NCBI GenBank assembly: GCA_031273285.1
Contig: JAISSE010000107.1
Location: forward strand, 1 to 6,998
Length of the DNA stretch: 6,998 bases
Reading direction: 5' to 3'
Origin: Prevotellaceae bacterium
GTDB taxonomy: Bacteria > Bacteroidota > Bacteroidia > Bacteroidales > UBA932
Under the pieces are notes generated by a model. The model saw nothing but the letters and a program-made list of their open reading frames with translations. It had not been told where the DNA came from and did no database searches. The position numbers and the translations under genes are program-made. This document shows, in pieces, positions 1 to 6,829 of the stretch; within the stretch, counting starts at the first letter, position 1, and each line of letters opens with the position of its first letter.

Positions 1-259
1 ATTTTAGACAATAAGGTTTATTGTTTCCGAAGCTATTTATCAGGAAATTCAATGAATTACACACAGCAGGAATCAATTTTCCACATGATTAGCCTCTCAA
101 AATCCGCGAGTAAAAAAAAATTAAAAAAAATGTGCTTATCCGGTCAAATTTTCCGAAAATTTCGTCGAAAAAGAGGAAAATTGTATCGAGTCTGTTAAAA
201 AATGTAAAAAAAATCCGTTTCGGGAGATGAAATTTCCGGGAACGTTTTGCCGCTCTTCG
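1..259. other. AT-rich intergenic region downstream of prfA
   Basis: No convincing gene is present. The stretch has long A runs (about 112-129 and 206-213) and three inverted repeats: a 7-bp stem at 8-24 (ACAATAA, loop GGT, TTATTGT) that could terminate a gene lying left of the window; an AT-only 7-bp stem at 146-162 (AAATTTT, loop CCG, AAAATTT); and the stronger hairpin at 216-244 listed separately. From memory, several Bacteroidales have pyrF directly after prfA; no such gene begins here. Confidence 0.6.
206..244 (-). terminator. Probable intrinsic terminator of prfA
   Basis: Read on the minus strand, an imperfect hairpin is followed by GGA and then a run of eight T (206-213 on the plus strand are A). 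The outer stem is CGTT at 216-219 with AACG at 241-244. The inner stem is 223-228 with 232-237 around a three-base loop, and carries one C-A mismatch when read as minus-strand RNA. The hairpin lies about 15 bases past the prfA stop codon, the right place and direction for prfA. The stem is interrupted, so its strength is uncertain. Confidence 0.5.
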
Positions 260-1351
260 TCATTTACCGATCTCCGATTCCTTCAATCGTTCCGTATTTT
301 CCGCAATCTGTAATAAATCAATACATTCCTGTATGTCGCCGTCGATAAACGCGGGCAGATTATACATCGTATAATTTATTCTGTGGTCGGTAACCCTGCT
401 TTGAGGATAGTTGTATGTACGGATTTTGGCGGAACGGTCGCCGGTCGATACCATGGTTTTCCTTTTTCCGGCTATTTCGTCGATATATTTCTGATATTCG
501 ATGTTATATATGCGGGTACGGAGTTCGGCAAGCGCTTTTTCGAAATTCTTGATCTGCGATTTTTCGTCCTGACACTGAACGACTATTCCGGATGGGATAT
601 GAGTCAGGCGAATCGCTGAATAAGTGGTATTTACCGATTGTCCTCCGGGTCCCGAAGAACAGAAGGTGTCTTTGCGAATGTCGTTCATATTAAGCTCCAG
701 CTCAAACTCTTCGGCTTCGGGCAGAACGGCTACGGTAGCGGCGGAGGTATGTACTCTGCCGATGGTTTCCGTTTGCGGAACACGCTGCACGCGATGAACT
801 CCCGACTCGTATTTCAACACTCCGTAAACTCCCTGTCCCGAAACCTTCATTATGATTTCCTTGTATCCGCCTATGGCTCCTTCCGAAAAACTTGTGATTT
901 CCGATTTCCAGCCCCGCTTTTCGATGAATTTCTGGTACATGCGGAATATATCACCGGTAAAAATCGATGCTTCTTCTCCGCCGGTGCCAGCCCGTATTTC
1001 CAGAATCGCGTTTCGGCTGTCCTGCGGGTCGGCGGGGATTAACAGGAACTTGATTTCTTCTTCGAGTTTTGCCGATTGCTCCGCAAGTTCCTTAATTTCG
1101 TTTTTTGCCATTTCGAGCATTTCGGGATCTTTTTCGACCGCGAGCATTTCTTTAGCCGATTCGATATTTCCCGAAATGTTTTCGTATTCTTTCGCCGCCG
1201 CCACAATCGGCTCCAGCTCTCTGTATTCCTTGTTCAGCGTTACAAACTTTTTCATATTGGCAATAACTTCGGGGTCTGCTATCTGTTGTCCCACCTCTTC
1301 AAATCTGATTTTTATCCCTTTAAGTTTATCCAGGAGCTTATTTTCATTCAT
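260..1351 (-). CDS. prfA: Peptide chain release factor 1 (RF1)
   Basis: Class I release factor that recognises UAA and UAG stop codons in the ribosomal A site and triggers peptidyl-tRNA hydrolysis; acts in the cytoplasm. The 363 residues match the usual RF1 length of about 360. In order: an N-terminal helical/coiled region (about 1-105), the PCRF-type domain with the conserved RAGTGGEEA (120-128), the codon-recognition loop PQT (192-194), which fits the RF1 P-x-T motif rather than the SPF of RF2, and the catalytic GGQ (236-238) in [13 protein letters not shown]. The C-terminal part has the conserved [14 protein letters not shown] (311-324). PQT and CSSGPGGQ are, as far as I recall, the usual Bacteroidota variants. 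The ATG at 1349-1351 gives the expected N-terminus; no clear Shine-Dalgarno precedes it, as is normal in this phylum. The gene ends in TGA, which is read by RF2, so RF1 does not act on its own stop. It is divergent from the S46 gene and has a probable terminator just downstream. Confidence 0.98.
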   Translation of the reverse strand: MNENKLLDKLKGIKIRFEEVGQQIADPEVIANMKKFVTLNKEYRELEPIVAAAKEYENISGNIESAKEMLAVEKDPEMLEMAKNEIKELAEQSAKLEEEIKFLLIPADPQDSRNAILEIRAGTGGEEASIFTGDIFRMYQKFIEKRGWKSEITSFSEGAIGGYKEIIMKVSGQGVYGVLKYESGVHRVQRVPQTETIGRVHTSAATVAVLPEAEEFELELNMNDIRKDTFCSSGPGGQSVNTTYSAIRLTHIPSGIVVQCQDEKSQIKNFEKALAELRTRIYNIEYQKYIDEIAGKRKTMVSTGDRSAKIRTYNYPQSRVTDHRINYTMYNLPAFIDGDIQECIDLLQIAENTERLKESEIGK

Positions 1352-1396
1352 AAAATCACTGTTGTTTTAATCCGTTATCCGTTATCAAATAAAGCG

Positions 1397-1426
1397 CGAA
1401 AGTATAAATAATAATCCAATTTGAAA
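1397..1426 (-). promoter_or_regulatory. Candidate prfA promoter (Bacteroidota type)
   Basis: On the minus strand TACTTTCG (1404 down to 1397) differs at one fixed position from the Bacteroidota -7 box TAnnTTTG. TTTC (1426 down to 1423) lies 18 bases upstream, where a TTTG-like -33 box is expected. Transcription would begin roughly 40 bases before the prfA ATG. Both boxes are imperfect and AT-rich DNA offers many chance matches, so this is only a candidate. Confidence 0.25.
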
Positions 1427-1437
1427 TGAAAGGTGCA

Positions 1438-1479
1438 TTTGACTGCGCCGAACTTACGTTTGACTGCGTCGATTTTCAT
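1438..1479 (+). repeat. Left arm: two 21-base units (family I)
   Basis: Two consecutive 21-base units, 1438-1458 and 1459-1479, both begin TTTGACTGCGYCGA and diverge at their ends (15 of 21 positions identical). The pair recurs in reverse complement and in the same unit order at 1740-1781, about 35 of 42 positions identical, so the two blocks are arms of an inverted repeat. One more unit starts at 6973. A weaker third unit may extend each arm outward (1417-1437 and 1782-1802, about half the positions matching). Confidence 0.8.
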
Positions 1480-1525
1480 ATGTTAGTATTTTTATTTTGT
1501 TAATATTCACGATTGTACAAAACAT

Positions 1526-1679
1526 GATGCGGAGTTCGACCTCGAAAAGGTCAAATGTTTATAGAAGAAATGTGCACCTATGCTGTGCGACCCCGAAGAG
1601 GTCGAATTGAAACATAACATCGTTGTTCTATAAACATATGATGTCTTCGACATCAAAACCGGCATACGTCATTTATTTT
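1526..1679 (+). repeat. Three-hairpin palindromic repeat, copy 1
   Basis: The core is 1538-1654 (117 bases). It contains hairpin 1 at 1538-1552 (GACCT/AGGTC), box ATGTTTATAGAA at 1555-1566, hairpin 2 at 1588-1604 (CGACC/GGTCG plus one inner C-G pair and one C-A mismatch, GAA loop), the inverted box TTCTATAAACAT at 1626-1637, and hairpin 3 at 1640-1654 (GATGTC, TTC, GACATC; perfect). The two 12-base boxes are perfect inverted repeats, 83 bases end to end. The same 117-base core is present in reverse complement at 6659-6775 with about 10 differences, and similarity continues to about 1679 on the right and, with a 2-base gap, about 1526 on the left. It does not look coding. It resembles a dispersed REP- or MITE-like element. 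Confidence 0.9.
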
Positions 1680-1739
1680 CCGGTTCATAATCATCCCCCC
1701 TGTGTGTCTAAATTTTGTCATGGGTGTTTCTATTATAAG

Positions 1740-1781
1740 GTGAAAATCAACGTAGTCAAATGTCAGTTCGGCGTAGCCAAA
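1740..1781 (-). repeat. Right arm: two 21-base units (family I), inverted
   Basis: Read on the minus strand, units 1781-1761 and 1760-1740 match the units at 1438-1458 (17 of 21) and 1459-1479 (18 of 21) in the same order. With the left arm they enclose copy 1 of the palindromic core in a structure of about 344 bases. No target-site duplication is visible at the outer edges. Confidence 0.8.
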
Positions 1782-1890
1782 TACATCCTTGAAAAATAAT
1801 CTCACAATATTATGGATCGTGAGAAAAAATTTGTTTTTTCCGGTCAAAATGCATCCGGTTCAAAAAAATGAATTAATTTTACAAAAAATT

Positions 1891-1915
1891 ATTAAAGGGT
1901 ATTATTCTCTTTAAT
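1891..1915. promoter_or_regulatory. Weak dyad upstream of the S46 gene
   Basis: ATTAAAG (1891-1897) and CTTTAAT (1909-1915) form a perfect 7-base inverted repeat with an 11-base spacer, about 35 bases before the S46 start codon. It could be an operator or a hairpin in the 5' leader. In DNA this AT-rich such dyads also arise by chance, so I place little weight on it. Confidence 0.2.
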
Positions 1916-1949
1916 TGCTGATTGTAATGTTATTAATTAAGTTATTTGT

Positions 1950-4115
1950 ATGAAAAGATTTTTATTGTTTTTTATAGTTTCGGCGCTTTTGATTCCACAG
2001 ACAAGGGCGGATGAAGGTATGTGGCTGTTGCCGCTTATCGAAAAAATGAATATCAGGGACATGAAAAAGGCAGGGTTCAAACTGTCCGCCAAGGATATTT
2101 ACAGTATAAACTCCTCAAGCATAAAGGATGCCATTGTGATATTCGGAGGAGGTTGCACCGGCGAAATCATCTCCGATCAGGGCTTGCTGCTGACCAATCA
2201 TCATTGCGGATACGGCGCTATTCAGCAGCACAGCAGCGTTGAAAACGACTATCTGAAAGACGGTTTCTGGGCAAAAAACAAATCCGAAGAGAAACCGACT
2301 CCCGGGCTGTCGGTTCAGTTTCTCGAACGAATCGAAGATGTTACCGATAAAATAGCTCCCGCTCTGCAAAATATATCTTCGGAAGAAAAACGGGCTGAAA
2401 TTATCGGCAAAATATCGGACAGCATCGCGAAGAATGCGAGTAACAATCTTGGCTATCTCCGGGCATACGTTGCGTCCATGTTCGGCGGCAACGATTTCTA
2501 TCTTGTTGTTTATAAAGTTTATTCCGATATCCGGATGGTTGGCGCTCCTCCTTCTTCGATAGGCAAATTCGGAGCGGACACCGACAACTGGATGTGGCCC
2601 CGCCATACGGGCGATTTTTCCATTTTTCGGGTATATGCCGATTCGAACGGAAATCCGGCGGATTATTCCGAAAACAATGTGCCTCTGCGACCGAAACATC
2701 ATTTGCCGATATCTCTGAAAGGTTTTAAGGATGGCGATTTTGCAATGGTTATGGGATTTCCCGGCAGCACGCAACGCTATATGACTTCGTGGGAAGTGGA
2801 CGAAAGAATCTCGATAAGCAATGCCAATATGATTAAAATCAGGGGTATCCGTCAGGAACTGATGATGGAAGACATGCTGGCAGACCCGAAAGTGAAAATA
2901 CAGTATGCCACAAAATACAGCGGTTCAAGCAACTACTGGAAAAATTCCATAGGGATGAACAAAGCATTGAAAAAACTGAAAGTTATCGACCGGAAACGGG
3001 AGCAGGAAGCCCAATTTGCCGCCTGGACGGAAAACAATCCGCAGAGAAAGGCGCTGTACGGAGACGCTTTATCCTTGATTGAATCGGCGGTAAAAGAAAG
3101 AGCGAAAAACCTTTACGCGCGACAGTATCTTTCGGAAGCCGTTTTACGCGGAAGCGAAATAGTGTCGTTTGCATATAATTTCGCCGGTCTTTACGAAGCG
3201 CTGAAAAATCCCGACACACAGAACGTTCAAAACAGAATCGAAGCATTCAAACGGGGAGCGGCAAGCCTTTCGGAAAACTTTTTCAAAAATTACAACCCGC
3301 CTACGGACAAAAAAATATCGGCAGTGATGCTGAAACTTTACTACGACAATGTTCCGAAAGAAGACCGTCCCGATATTTTCGAACATATATCCGGTAAATA
3401 TTACGGCGATTTCGAAAGATATGTCAATGACCTGTTTTCGCAAACATTTTTGCTGAACAGGGACAAACTCGACGCATTTGCGAACAATCCCACAGTCGAG
3501 GCGCTGGAAAACGATATTGCCGTTAAACTTGCGTATTCCGTCATGTTGAAAATGAGGGAAATTCAAAGGGCGGATGCGGATACTCCCCTGAAATACAGGG
3601 AAGGGCATCGCAAATATGTAGCCGGTCTGCGGGAAATGTATAAAGGCTCAAGACCTGTTTACCCGGATGCAAATTTCACCATGCGACTGACTTACGGCAA
3701 AATATCGGGCTATGAACCGCAGGACGCCGGATATTTCGATTATGTTACCACATCAGCCGGAATTTTGGAAAAAGAAGACCCCGACAACTGGGAATTTGAG
3801 GTTTCACCCAAATTGAAACAACTGTTTGAAGCAAAAGATTTCGGACCTTATGCAATGAAAGACGGGCGATTACCCGTTAATTTCATTTTCGGCGGCGATA
3901 TTACGGGCGGCAATTCCGGCAGTCCGGTGCTGAATGCAAAAGGCGAATTGATAGGTACGGCTTTCGACGGCAACTGGGAAGCCATGAGCGGAGACATTGC
4001 ATTCGAACAAAACCTGCAAAGATGTATAAATCTTGACATAAGATATACATTGTTTGTTATTGACAAATTTGCAGGCGCAAAATATCTGATTGACGAAATG
4101 ACAATAGTTAAATAA
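1950..4115 (+). CDS. S46 family dipeptidyl-peptidase, DPP7-like (secreted)
   Basis: Serine exopeptidase that removes dipeptides from the N-terminus of oligopeptides in the periplasm, feeding amino acid use in asaccharolytic or proteolytic Bacteroidota. Its 721 residues match S46 enzymes (about 710-720). Residues 1-20 form a signal peptide (MKRF, hydrophobic core LLFFIVSALLI, likely cut after TRA), and the mature protein would start DEGMW. The chymotrypsin-like triad is visible: His85 in TNHHCGYG, Asp222 in RHTGDF, Ser656 in GGNSGSP. Spacing agrees with DAP BII (86/224/657, from memory). Asp673 and the Asn213-Trp214 pair sit where family members bind the substrate N-terminus. The residue 18 after the catalytic Ser is Gly674 (FDGNWE); DPP7 has Gly there and DPP11 has Arg, so preference for hydrophobic P1 residues rather than Asp/Glu is expected. 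This is inference from one residue. No clear Shine-Dalgarno. First gene of the probable three-gene operon. Confidence 0.95.
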   Translation: MKRFLLFFIVSALLIPQTRADEGMWLLPLIEKMNIRDMKKAGFKLSAKDIYSINSSSIKDAIVIFGGGCTGEIISDQGLLLTNHHCGYGAIQQHSSVENDYLKDGFWAKNKSEEKPTPGLSVQFLERIEDVTDKIAPALQNISSEEKRAEIIGKISDSIAKNASNNLGYLRAYVASMFGGNDFYLVVYKVYSDIRMVGAPPSSIGKFGADTDNWMWPRHTGDFSIFRVYADSNGNPADYSENNVPLRPKHHLPISLKGFKDGDFAMVMGFPGSTQRYMTSWEVDERISISNANMIKIRGIRQELMMEDMLADPKVKIQYATKYSGSSNYWKNSIGMNKALKKLKVIDRKREQEAQFAAWTENNPQRKALYGDALSLIESAVKERAKNLYARQYLSEAVLRGSEIVSFAYNFAGLYEALKNPDTQNVQNRIEAFKRGAASLSENFFKNYNPPTDKKISAVMLKLYYDNVPKEDRPDIFEHISGKYYGDFERYVNDLFSQTFLLNRDKLDAFANNPTVEALENDIAVKLAYSVMLKMREIQRADADTPLKYREGHRKYVAGLREMYKGSRPVYPDANFTMRLTYGKISGYEPQDAGYFDYVTTSAGILEKEDPDNWEFEVSPKLKQLFEAKDFGPYAMKDGRLPVNFIFGGDITGGNSGSPVLNAKGELIGTAFDGNWEAMSGDIAFEQNLQRCINLDIRYTLFVIDKFAGAKYLIDEMTIVK

Positions 4116-4127
4116 AATACACGTGCC

Positions 4128-5552
4128 ATGAAACTGCTTCCGCTGTACGATTTGCAGCAGGAAATCAATCGATTGTTCATTGCAGGAAGTAAATTCGCCC
4201 AAAATGACCCGCGTTTGCAAAAGCAGGCGGTTATTTTCAACAAACTGGGCGAAAAATCGCCGGTATTCAAAAAAATCGCAGGAGAGATAGATAGTCTTGC
4301 CGGTGCGGATGTCGATGATTCGTCAATGAAACTGTTGGAACTTAGCACTCTGCTGTATGCAGTACTCTATACGCAGGGCGAACCCGTTGACGCGGAACAG
4401 CCGGAAACGGAATTAACGCCCGCCCTGTCGCTGAAAGATGTTGGTACCGACGAATCCTATCTGGCTATCAGACCGTTAATCGAGGCTTTGAGTTCCCGGA
4501 AAGGAGGACGGCTGAACGATTTGAAAAAAGCTTTTAAAAAGGGACAGTTCAGGGATTTCAGAGTTTATCGTCTGCTGGACACCGCCCTGTCAGACCATTA
4601 TGCGGATTTTGCCGATTATATCGAAACTGTTGTCATTCCGACAATCGGACCGGTGATAATGCCGTTTATAGCAGCTGGTTTCAGCTATGAGGGAAAACCG
4701 GACGATGCGCGAAGATTCAGGATACTGTATAAACTCGGTTATCCCGGAATCGCCGAAATGGTGGATGTGATTTTAGCAGGCAAATCCGTTCCGTTGCTGA
4801 CGGAAGCAGTGAAAACACTGGGCAACGACCGTGAAAACGAGGAATTGCTGGTACAGTTTGCCGGTGACAGGCATAAGTCCGTAAGACTGGCGGCTTACGA
4901 AACTTTGGCTAAGCTGAATACGGAAACGGCACAGCGCACTTTGGTCGATTTGTTTATTTCCGACAAGAGAAAAGCGGAAGTGTCGGAACTCGGCAAAGTT
5001 TTGAAAATGAATCTGTCGGATAAATTTATTCCCGCATTGCTGACAAAAGCAAAAGCCGCTTTCGAAGAATGTCTCAACCTGAATAAATCGTCGGATAAAA
5101 AAGCCGTAACCGGCGCTTTCGAAAATTTCACGACAGGTATGAATCCGTTGCTTAACAATGTAAACGAAGATGTTCTGAAGTTTTACAGGGATGTGTTTAC
5201 CGACAAAAAATACGAGGAATCGGTGAAAATATTCAAATCAAAAACGAATTTTCCGAACTTGCCGCAACAGATTGCATATTCCGTAATCAACAGTCTGAAG
5301 AACACGAAAGAAGGTGTGGAATGTCTTGAATTTTTGGTGGATAATTCTTCTTTCGACGATTTTCTGTATTCCCGTTTCATGACGTCCGTAAAAAACAGAA
5401 CGGATAAAAAGAGCGTGTATGAGCGTTTTGCAAAATATGCGGACAGACTGATTGCCGGAAATATGCTTGTACGGGCATTTTGCGACGAAGACGGGAAACT
5501 TAATCCGGAGAATATGGATAATCGATGGACAAAATTTTTTCATGGAAATTGA
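4128..5552 (+). CDS. HEAT-repeat protein of unknown function
   Basis: A 474-residue protein with no signal peptide or membrane segment, so probably cytosolic. Residues 1-82 are helical, with the segment LFIAGSKFAQNDPRL (16-30) and LGEKSPVFKKI (40-50). An acidic, proline-containing linker follows (about 84-106), then a helical-repeat body. The clearest HEAT unit is about 234-275 (ENEELLVQFAGDRHKSVRLA onward), with the Asp and Val/Arg pattern of such repeats. The remaining C-terminal part (about 300-474) is helical and not recognised. The pattern of an IAGS-like segment, LGEKSPVF, a YTQGE segment and HEAT repeats recalls HEAT proteins that I remember beside SWIM zinc-finger, MoxR ATPase and VWA genes in other bacteria; none of those partners is here. 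The start is 12 bases after the peptidase stop, implying co-transcription. HEAT proteins usually bind other proteins; the partner is unknown. Confidence 0.9.
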   Translation: MKLLPLYDLQQEINRLFIAGSKFAQNDPRLQKQAVIFNKLGEKSPVFKKIAGEIDSLAGADVDDSSMKLLELSTLLYAVLYTQGEPVDAEQPETELTPALSLKDVGTDESYLAIRPLIEALSSRKGGRLNDLKKAFKKGQFRDFRVYRLLDTALSDHYADFADYIETVVIPTIGPVIMPFIAAGFSYEGKPDDARRFRILYKLGYPGIAEMVDVILAGKSVPLLTEAVKTLGNDRENEELLVQFAGDRHKSVRLAAYETLAKLNTETAQRTLVDLFISDKRKAEVSELGKVLKMNLSDKFIPALLTKAKAAFEECLNLNKSSDKKAVTGAFENFTTGMNPLLNNVNEDVLKFYRDVFTDKKYEESVKIFKSKTNFPNLPQQIAYSVINSLKNTKEGVECLEFLVDNSSFDDFLYSRFMTSVKNRTDKKSVYERFAKYADRLIAGNMLVRAFCDEDGKLNPENMDNRWTKFFHGN

Positions 5553-5591
5553 CTGTAATCCGGTATCTGTCGATTTCGCAATACAAATGCA

Positions 5592-6389
5592 ATGCAAAGA
5601 GAAATAATCACTTCGCTTCAAAATGAGAAAATCAAAAATGCGGTTCTTCTTCGCGAAAAATCGAGAGAACGCAGTAGGCAGATGCTGTTTCCGGTCGAAG
5701 GAAAACGGGAGATAAATATGGCTGTATCGGCAGGTTATGAGGTTGAAACACTGTTTGTCTGTCCGGAATCGGGCGGGAAAAACGATTTTGCCTGCAATCA
5801 TGTTTACGAAGTGAGCGGAAAAGTCTTTGAAAAAATAGCCTGCAGGGAAGATTCCGACGGACTGTTGGCATTGATGAAGATGAAAACCCGGTCGTTGCAC
5901 GATATTAATCTGTCCCCCGCCCCGTTTATAATCGTGCTGGAAGCGGTCGAAAAACCCGGTAATCTGGGAGCAATACTCCGCACTGCCGACGCCGCAAACG
6001 TGGACGCCGTCATAGTTTGCGACCCGAAAAGCGACCTGTTCAATCCGAATGTGATACGTTCAAGTCTGGGTTGCGTCTTTACGGTCAATACCGTTACATG
6101 CACTTCCGAACAAACATTCGAATGGTTGAAAAAGAACGATATAACCGTTTATGCGGCAGAACTTGAATCGTCGCAATGGTACTATAATGAGGATTATACC
6201 AAAAGTTCGGCTATAGTTGTTGGAACGGAATCCACGGGTCTCAGCGATTTTTGGCTTCGCAAGGCGGATAAACGAATTAAAATTCCGATGAAAGGCAAAG
6301 CGGACTCGTTAAATGTCTCCGTCTCAACGGCAATAATAACATTCGAAGCAATGCGCCAGCGGTGTTTATCCACGAATTTTATCCACTAA
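5592..6389 (+). CDS. TrmH/SpoU-family RNA 2'-O-methyltransferase
   Basis: SAM-dependent methyltransferase of the SPOUT (trefoil-knot) superfamily that methylates a ribose 2'-OH in rRNA or tRNA; the exact target cannot be told from sequence. Its 265 residues fit the family. Residues 1 to about 100 are the substrate-binding domain (VEGKREINMAVSAG). The knot domain shows motif 1 EKPGNLGAILRTAD (Asn124, with Arg130 the likely catalytic Arg), the NPNVIRSSLG segment, motif 2 GTESTGL (Gly211, Glu213, Gly216), and motif 3 IPMKGKADSLNVSVS (Ser239, Asn241). The ATG at 5592 leaves a 39-base gap after the HEAT gene with no terminator seen, so read-through is likely. An out-of-frame ATG lies 5 bases upstream. 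The last seven residues, LSTNFIH, are encoded by intergenic repeat DNA, so the natural end of the protein may have been altered by repeat insertion. Confidence 0.95.
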   Translation: MQREIITSLQNEKIKNAVLLREKSRERSRQMLFPVEGKREINMAVSAGYEVETLFVCPESGGKNDFACNHVYEVSGKVFEKIACREDSDGLLALMKMKTRSLHDINLSPAPFIIVLEAVEKPGNLGAILRTADAANVDAVIVCDPKSDLFNPNVIRSSLGCVFTVNTVTCTSEQTFEWLKKNDITVYAAELESSQWYYNEDYTKSSAIVVGTESTGLSDFWLRKADKRIKIPMKGKADSLNVSVSTAIITFEAMRQRCLSTNFIH

Positions 6390-6420
6390 TTTTCACAAAT
6401 TTAGTCGAATTTCACAAATT
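6366..6420 (+). repeat. Short tandem repeat covering the methyltransferase stop codon
   Basis: TTATCCACGAATT (6366-6378) and TTATCCACTAATT (6379-6391) are adjacent 13-base units with one difference. TTCACAAATT then appears at 6392-6401 and again at 6411-6420. The stop codon TAA (6387-6389) is inside the second unit. I recall similar ATCCACTAATT/ACGAATT strings as dispersed repeats in environmental bacterial genomes, but that is memory, not a search. Confidence 0.65.
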
Positions 6421-6422
6421 AA

Positions 6423-6443
6423 AAAAAATCCGAAGGATTTTTT
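6423..6443 (+). terminator. Likely terminator of the three-gene operon
   Basis: AAAAAATCC (6423-6431), loop GAA, GGATTTTTT (6435-6443): a perfect 9-bp stem with a T run on its 3' side and an A run on its 5' side, so it could work in both directions. It begins 34 bases after the methyltransferase stop. Only two GC pairs are present, so strength is uncertain. The C-GAA-G stem end is the same as in the palindromic repeat hairpins. Confidence 0.55.
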
Positions 6444-6502
6444 CGCTTCGCATTCTCCGCTGTTTATCGTTTTTAGTTTATCGTTCAAAAGGTCATCTTC
6501 GG

Positions 6503-6628
6503 GAAGTCTCAAAAATACCTGGACAAGTCGTTGAACGCTTTTCGGAGATATTTTTTATGCCGAAAAGCATCTCCGTCATGTCGAAAAGCATCGTCGAAAT
6601 ACTTCCGAAAGACTGTTTAATACTAAGG
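6503..6628 (+). repeat. 21-base-period degenerate array (family II), left of copy 2
   Basis: Six blocks of 21 bases remain in register across this stretch. The best pair is 6555-6575 and 6576-6596 (17 of 21 identical, core CGAAAAGCATC); the next block (6597-6617) begins AAATACTTCCGAA. Inside the array GCTTTTCGG (6537-6545) and CCGAAAAGC (6560-6568) are a perfect 9-base inverted repeat. Translated in one frame it gives loose heptads (EVSKIPG, QVVERFS, then MPKSISV and MSKSIVE), but unit differences are mostly non-synonymous, so I see no sign of protein-level selection. Related units occur inverted at 6830-6913. Confidence 0.65.
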
Positions 6629-6633
6629 GATGA

Positions 6634-6788
6634 AAAATAAATAATGTATAACGGTTTTGATGTCGAAGACATCATATGTTTATAGAAAAACGATGTTGTG
6701 TTTCAATTCGACCCCTCTGGGGTCGCACAACAGAGATGTACATTTCTTCTATAAACATTTGACCTCTTCGAGGTCTCGAACTTCATAT
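6634..6788 (-). repeat. Three-hairpin palindromic repeat, copy 2 (inverted)
   Basis: Reverse complement of the 1526-1679 element. The core is 6659-6775, again 117 bases. On the plus strand it reads: hairpin 3 at 6659-6673 (GATGTC, GAA, GACATC), box ATGTTTATAGAA at 6676-6687, hairpin 2 at 6709-6725 (CGACCCC, TCT, GGGGTCG; perfect 7 bp), box TTCTATAAACAT at 6747-6758, and hairpin 1 at 6761-6775 (GACCTC, TTC, GAGGTC; perfect 6 bp). Hairpins 1 and 2 are perfect here while copy 1 carries one mismatch in each. About 107 of 117 bases agree with copy 1. Confidence 0.9.
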
Positions 6789-6829
6789 CTGTTATAAGTT
6801 TTTTATTTCTCATGCCTGAAAAACATCCC

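Larger units (their letters stand above)
1352..1949. other. Divergent intergenic region, repeat-rich, no gene
   Basis: This 598-base gap separates the starts of prfA (leftward) and the S46 peptidase gene (rightward), so it must carry promoters for both. Near prfA there is a small tandem repeat, TCCGTTA twice at 1371-1384. The middle holds the inverted 21-base-unit arms and the palindromic core listed separately. The right part (1783-1949) is very AT-rich with a weak 6-bp stem at 1800-1824 and a dyad at 1891-1915. I found no convincing Bacteroidota-type promoter (TTTG then TAnnTTTG) ahead of the S46 gene. A 64-codon minus-strand frame at 1653-1847 runs through the repeats and looks spurious. 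Confidence 0.7.

Noticed and set aside
52..198. 48-codon plus-strand frame starting MNYTQQESIF with AGGAA six bases before its ATG
   Set aside because: Short, runs through poly-A producing a Lys-rich stretch, overlaps the prfA 3' region, and Shine-Dalgarno-like strings carry little weight in this phylum. No family recognised.
852..1370. Long frames opposite prfA (383-619, 638-1042, 852-1370) and opposite the other genes (2115-2774, 5238-5900)
   Set aside because: Antisense shadows of strongly recognised genes with no family resemblance of their own.
1653..1847. 64-codon minus-strand frame in the divergent gap
   Set aside because: Composed largely of the inverted 21-base units (FGYAELT, FDYVDFH) and part of the palindromic element; better explained as repeat DNA.
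6362..6640. 92-codon plus-strand frame after the methyltransferase
   Set aside because: Overlaps the end of the methyltransferase gene, the terminator and the 21-base-period array; unit changes are not synonymous-biased.
1538..6775. Composite transposon bounded by inverted insertion sequences
   Set aside because: The bounding elements are non-coding and only about 120-150 bases, the enclosed genes look chromosomal, and no transposase or target-site duplication is visible.
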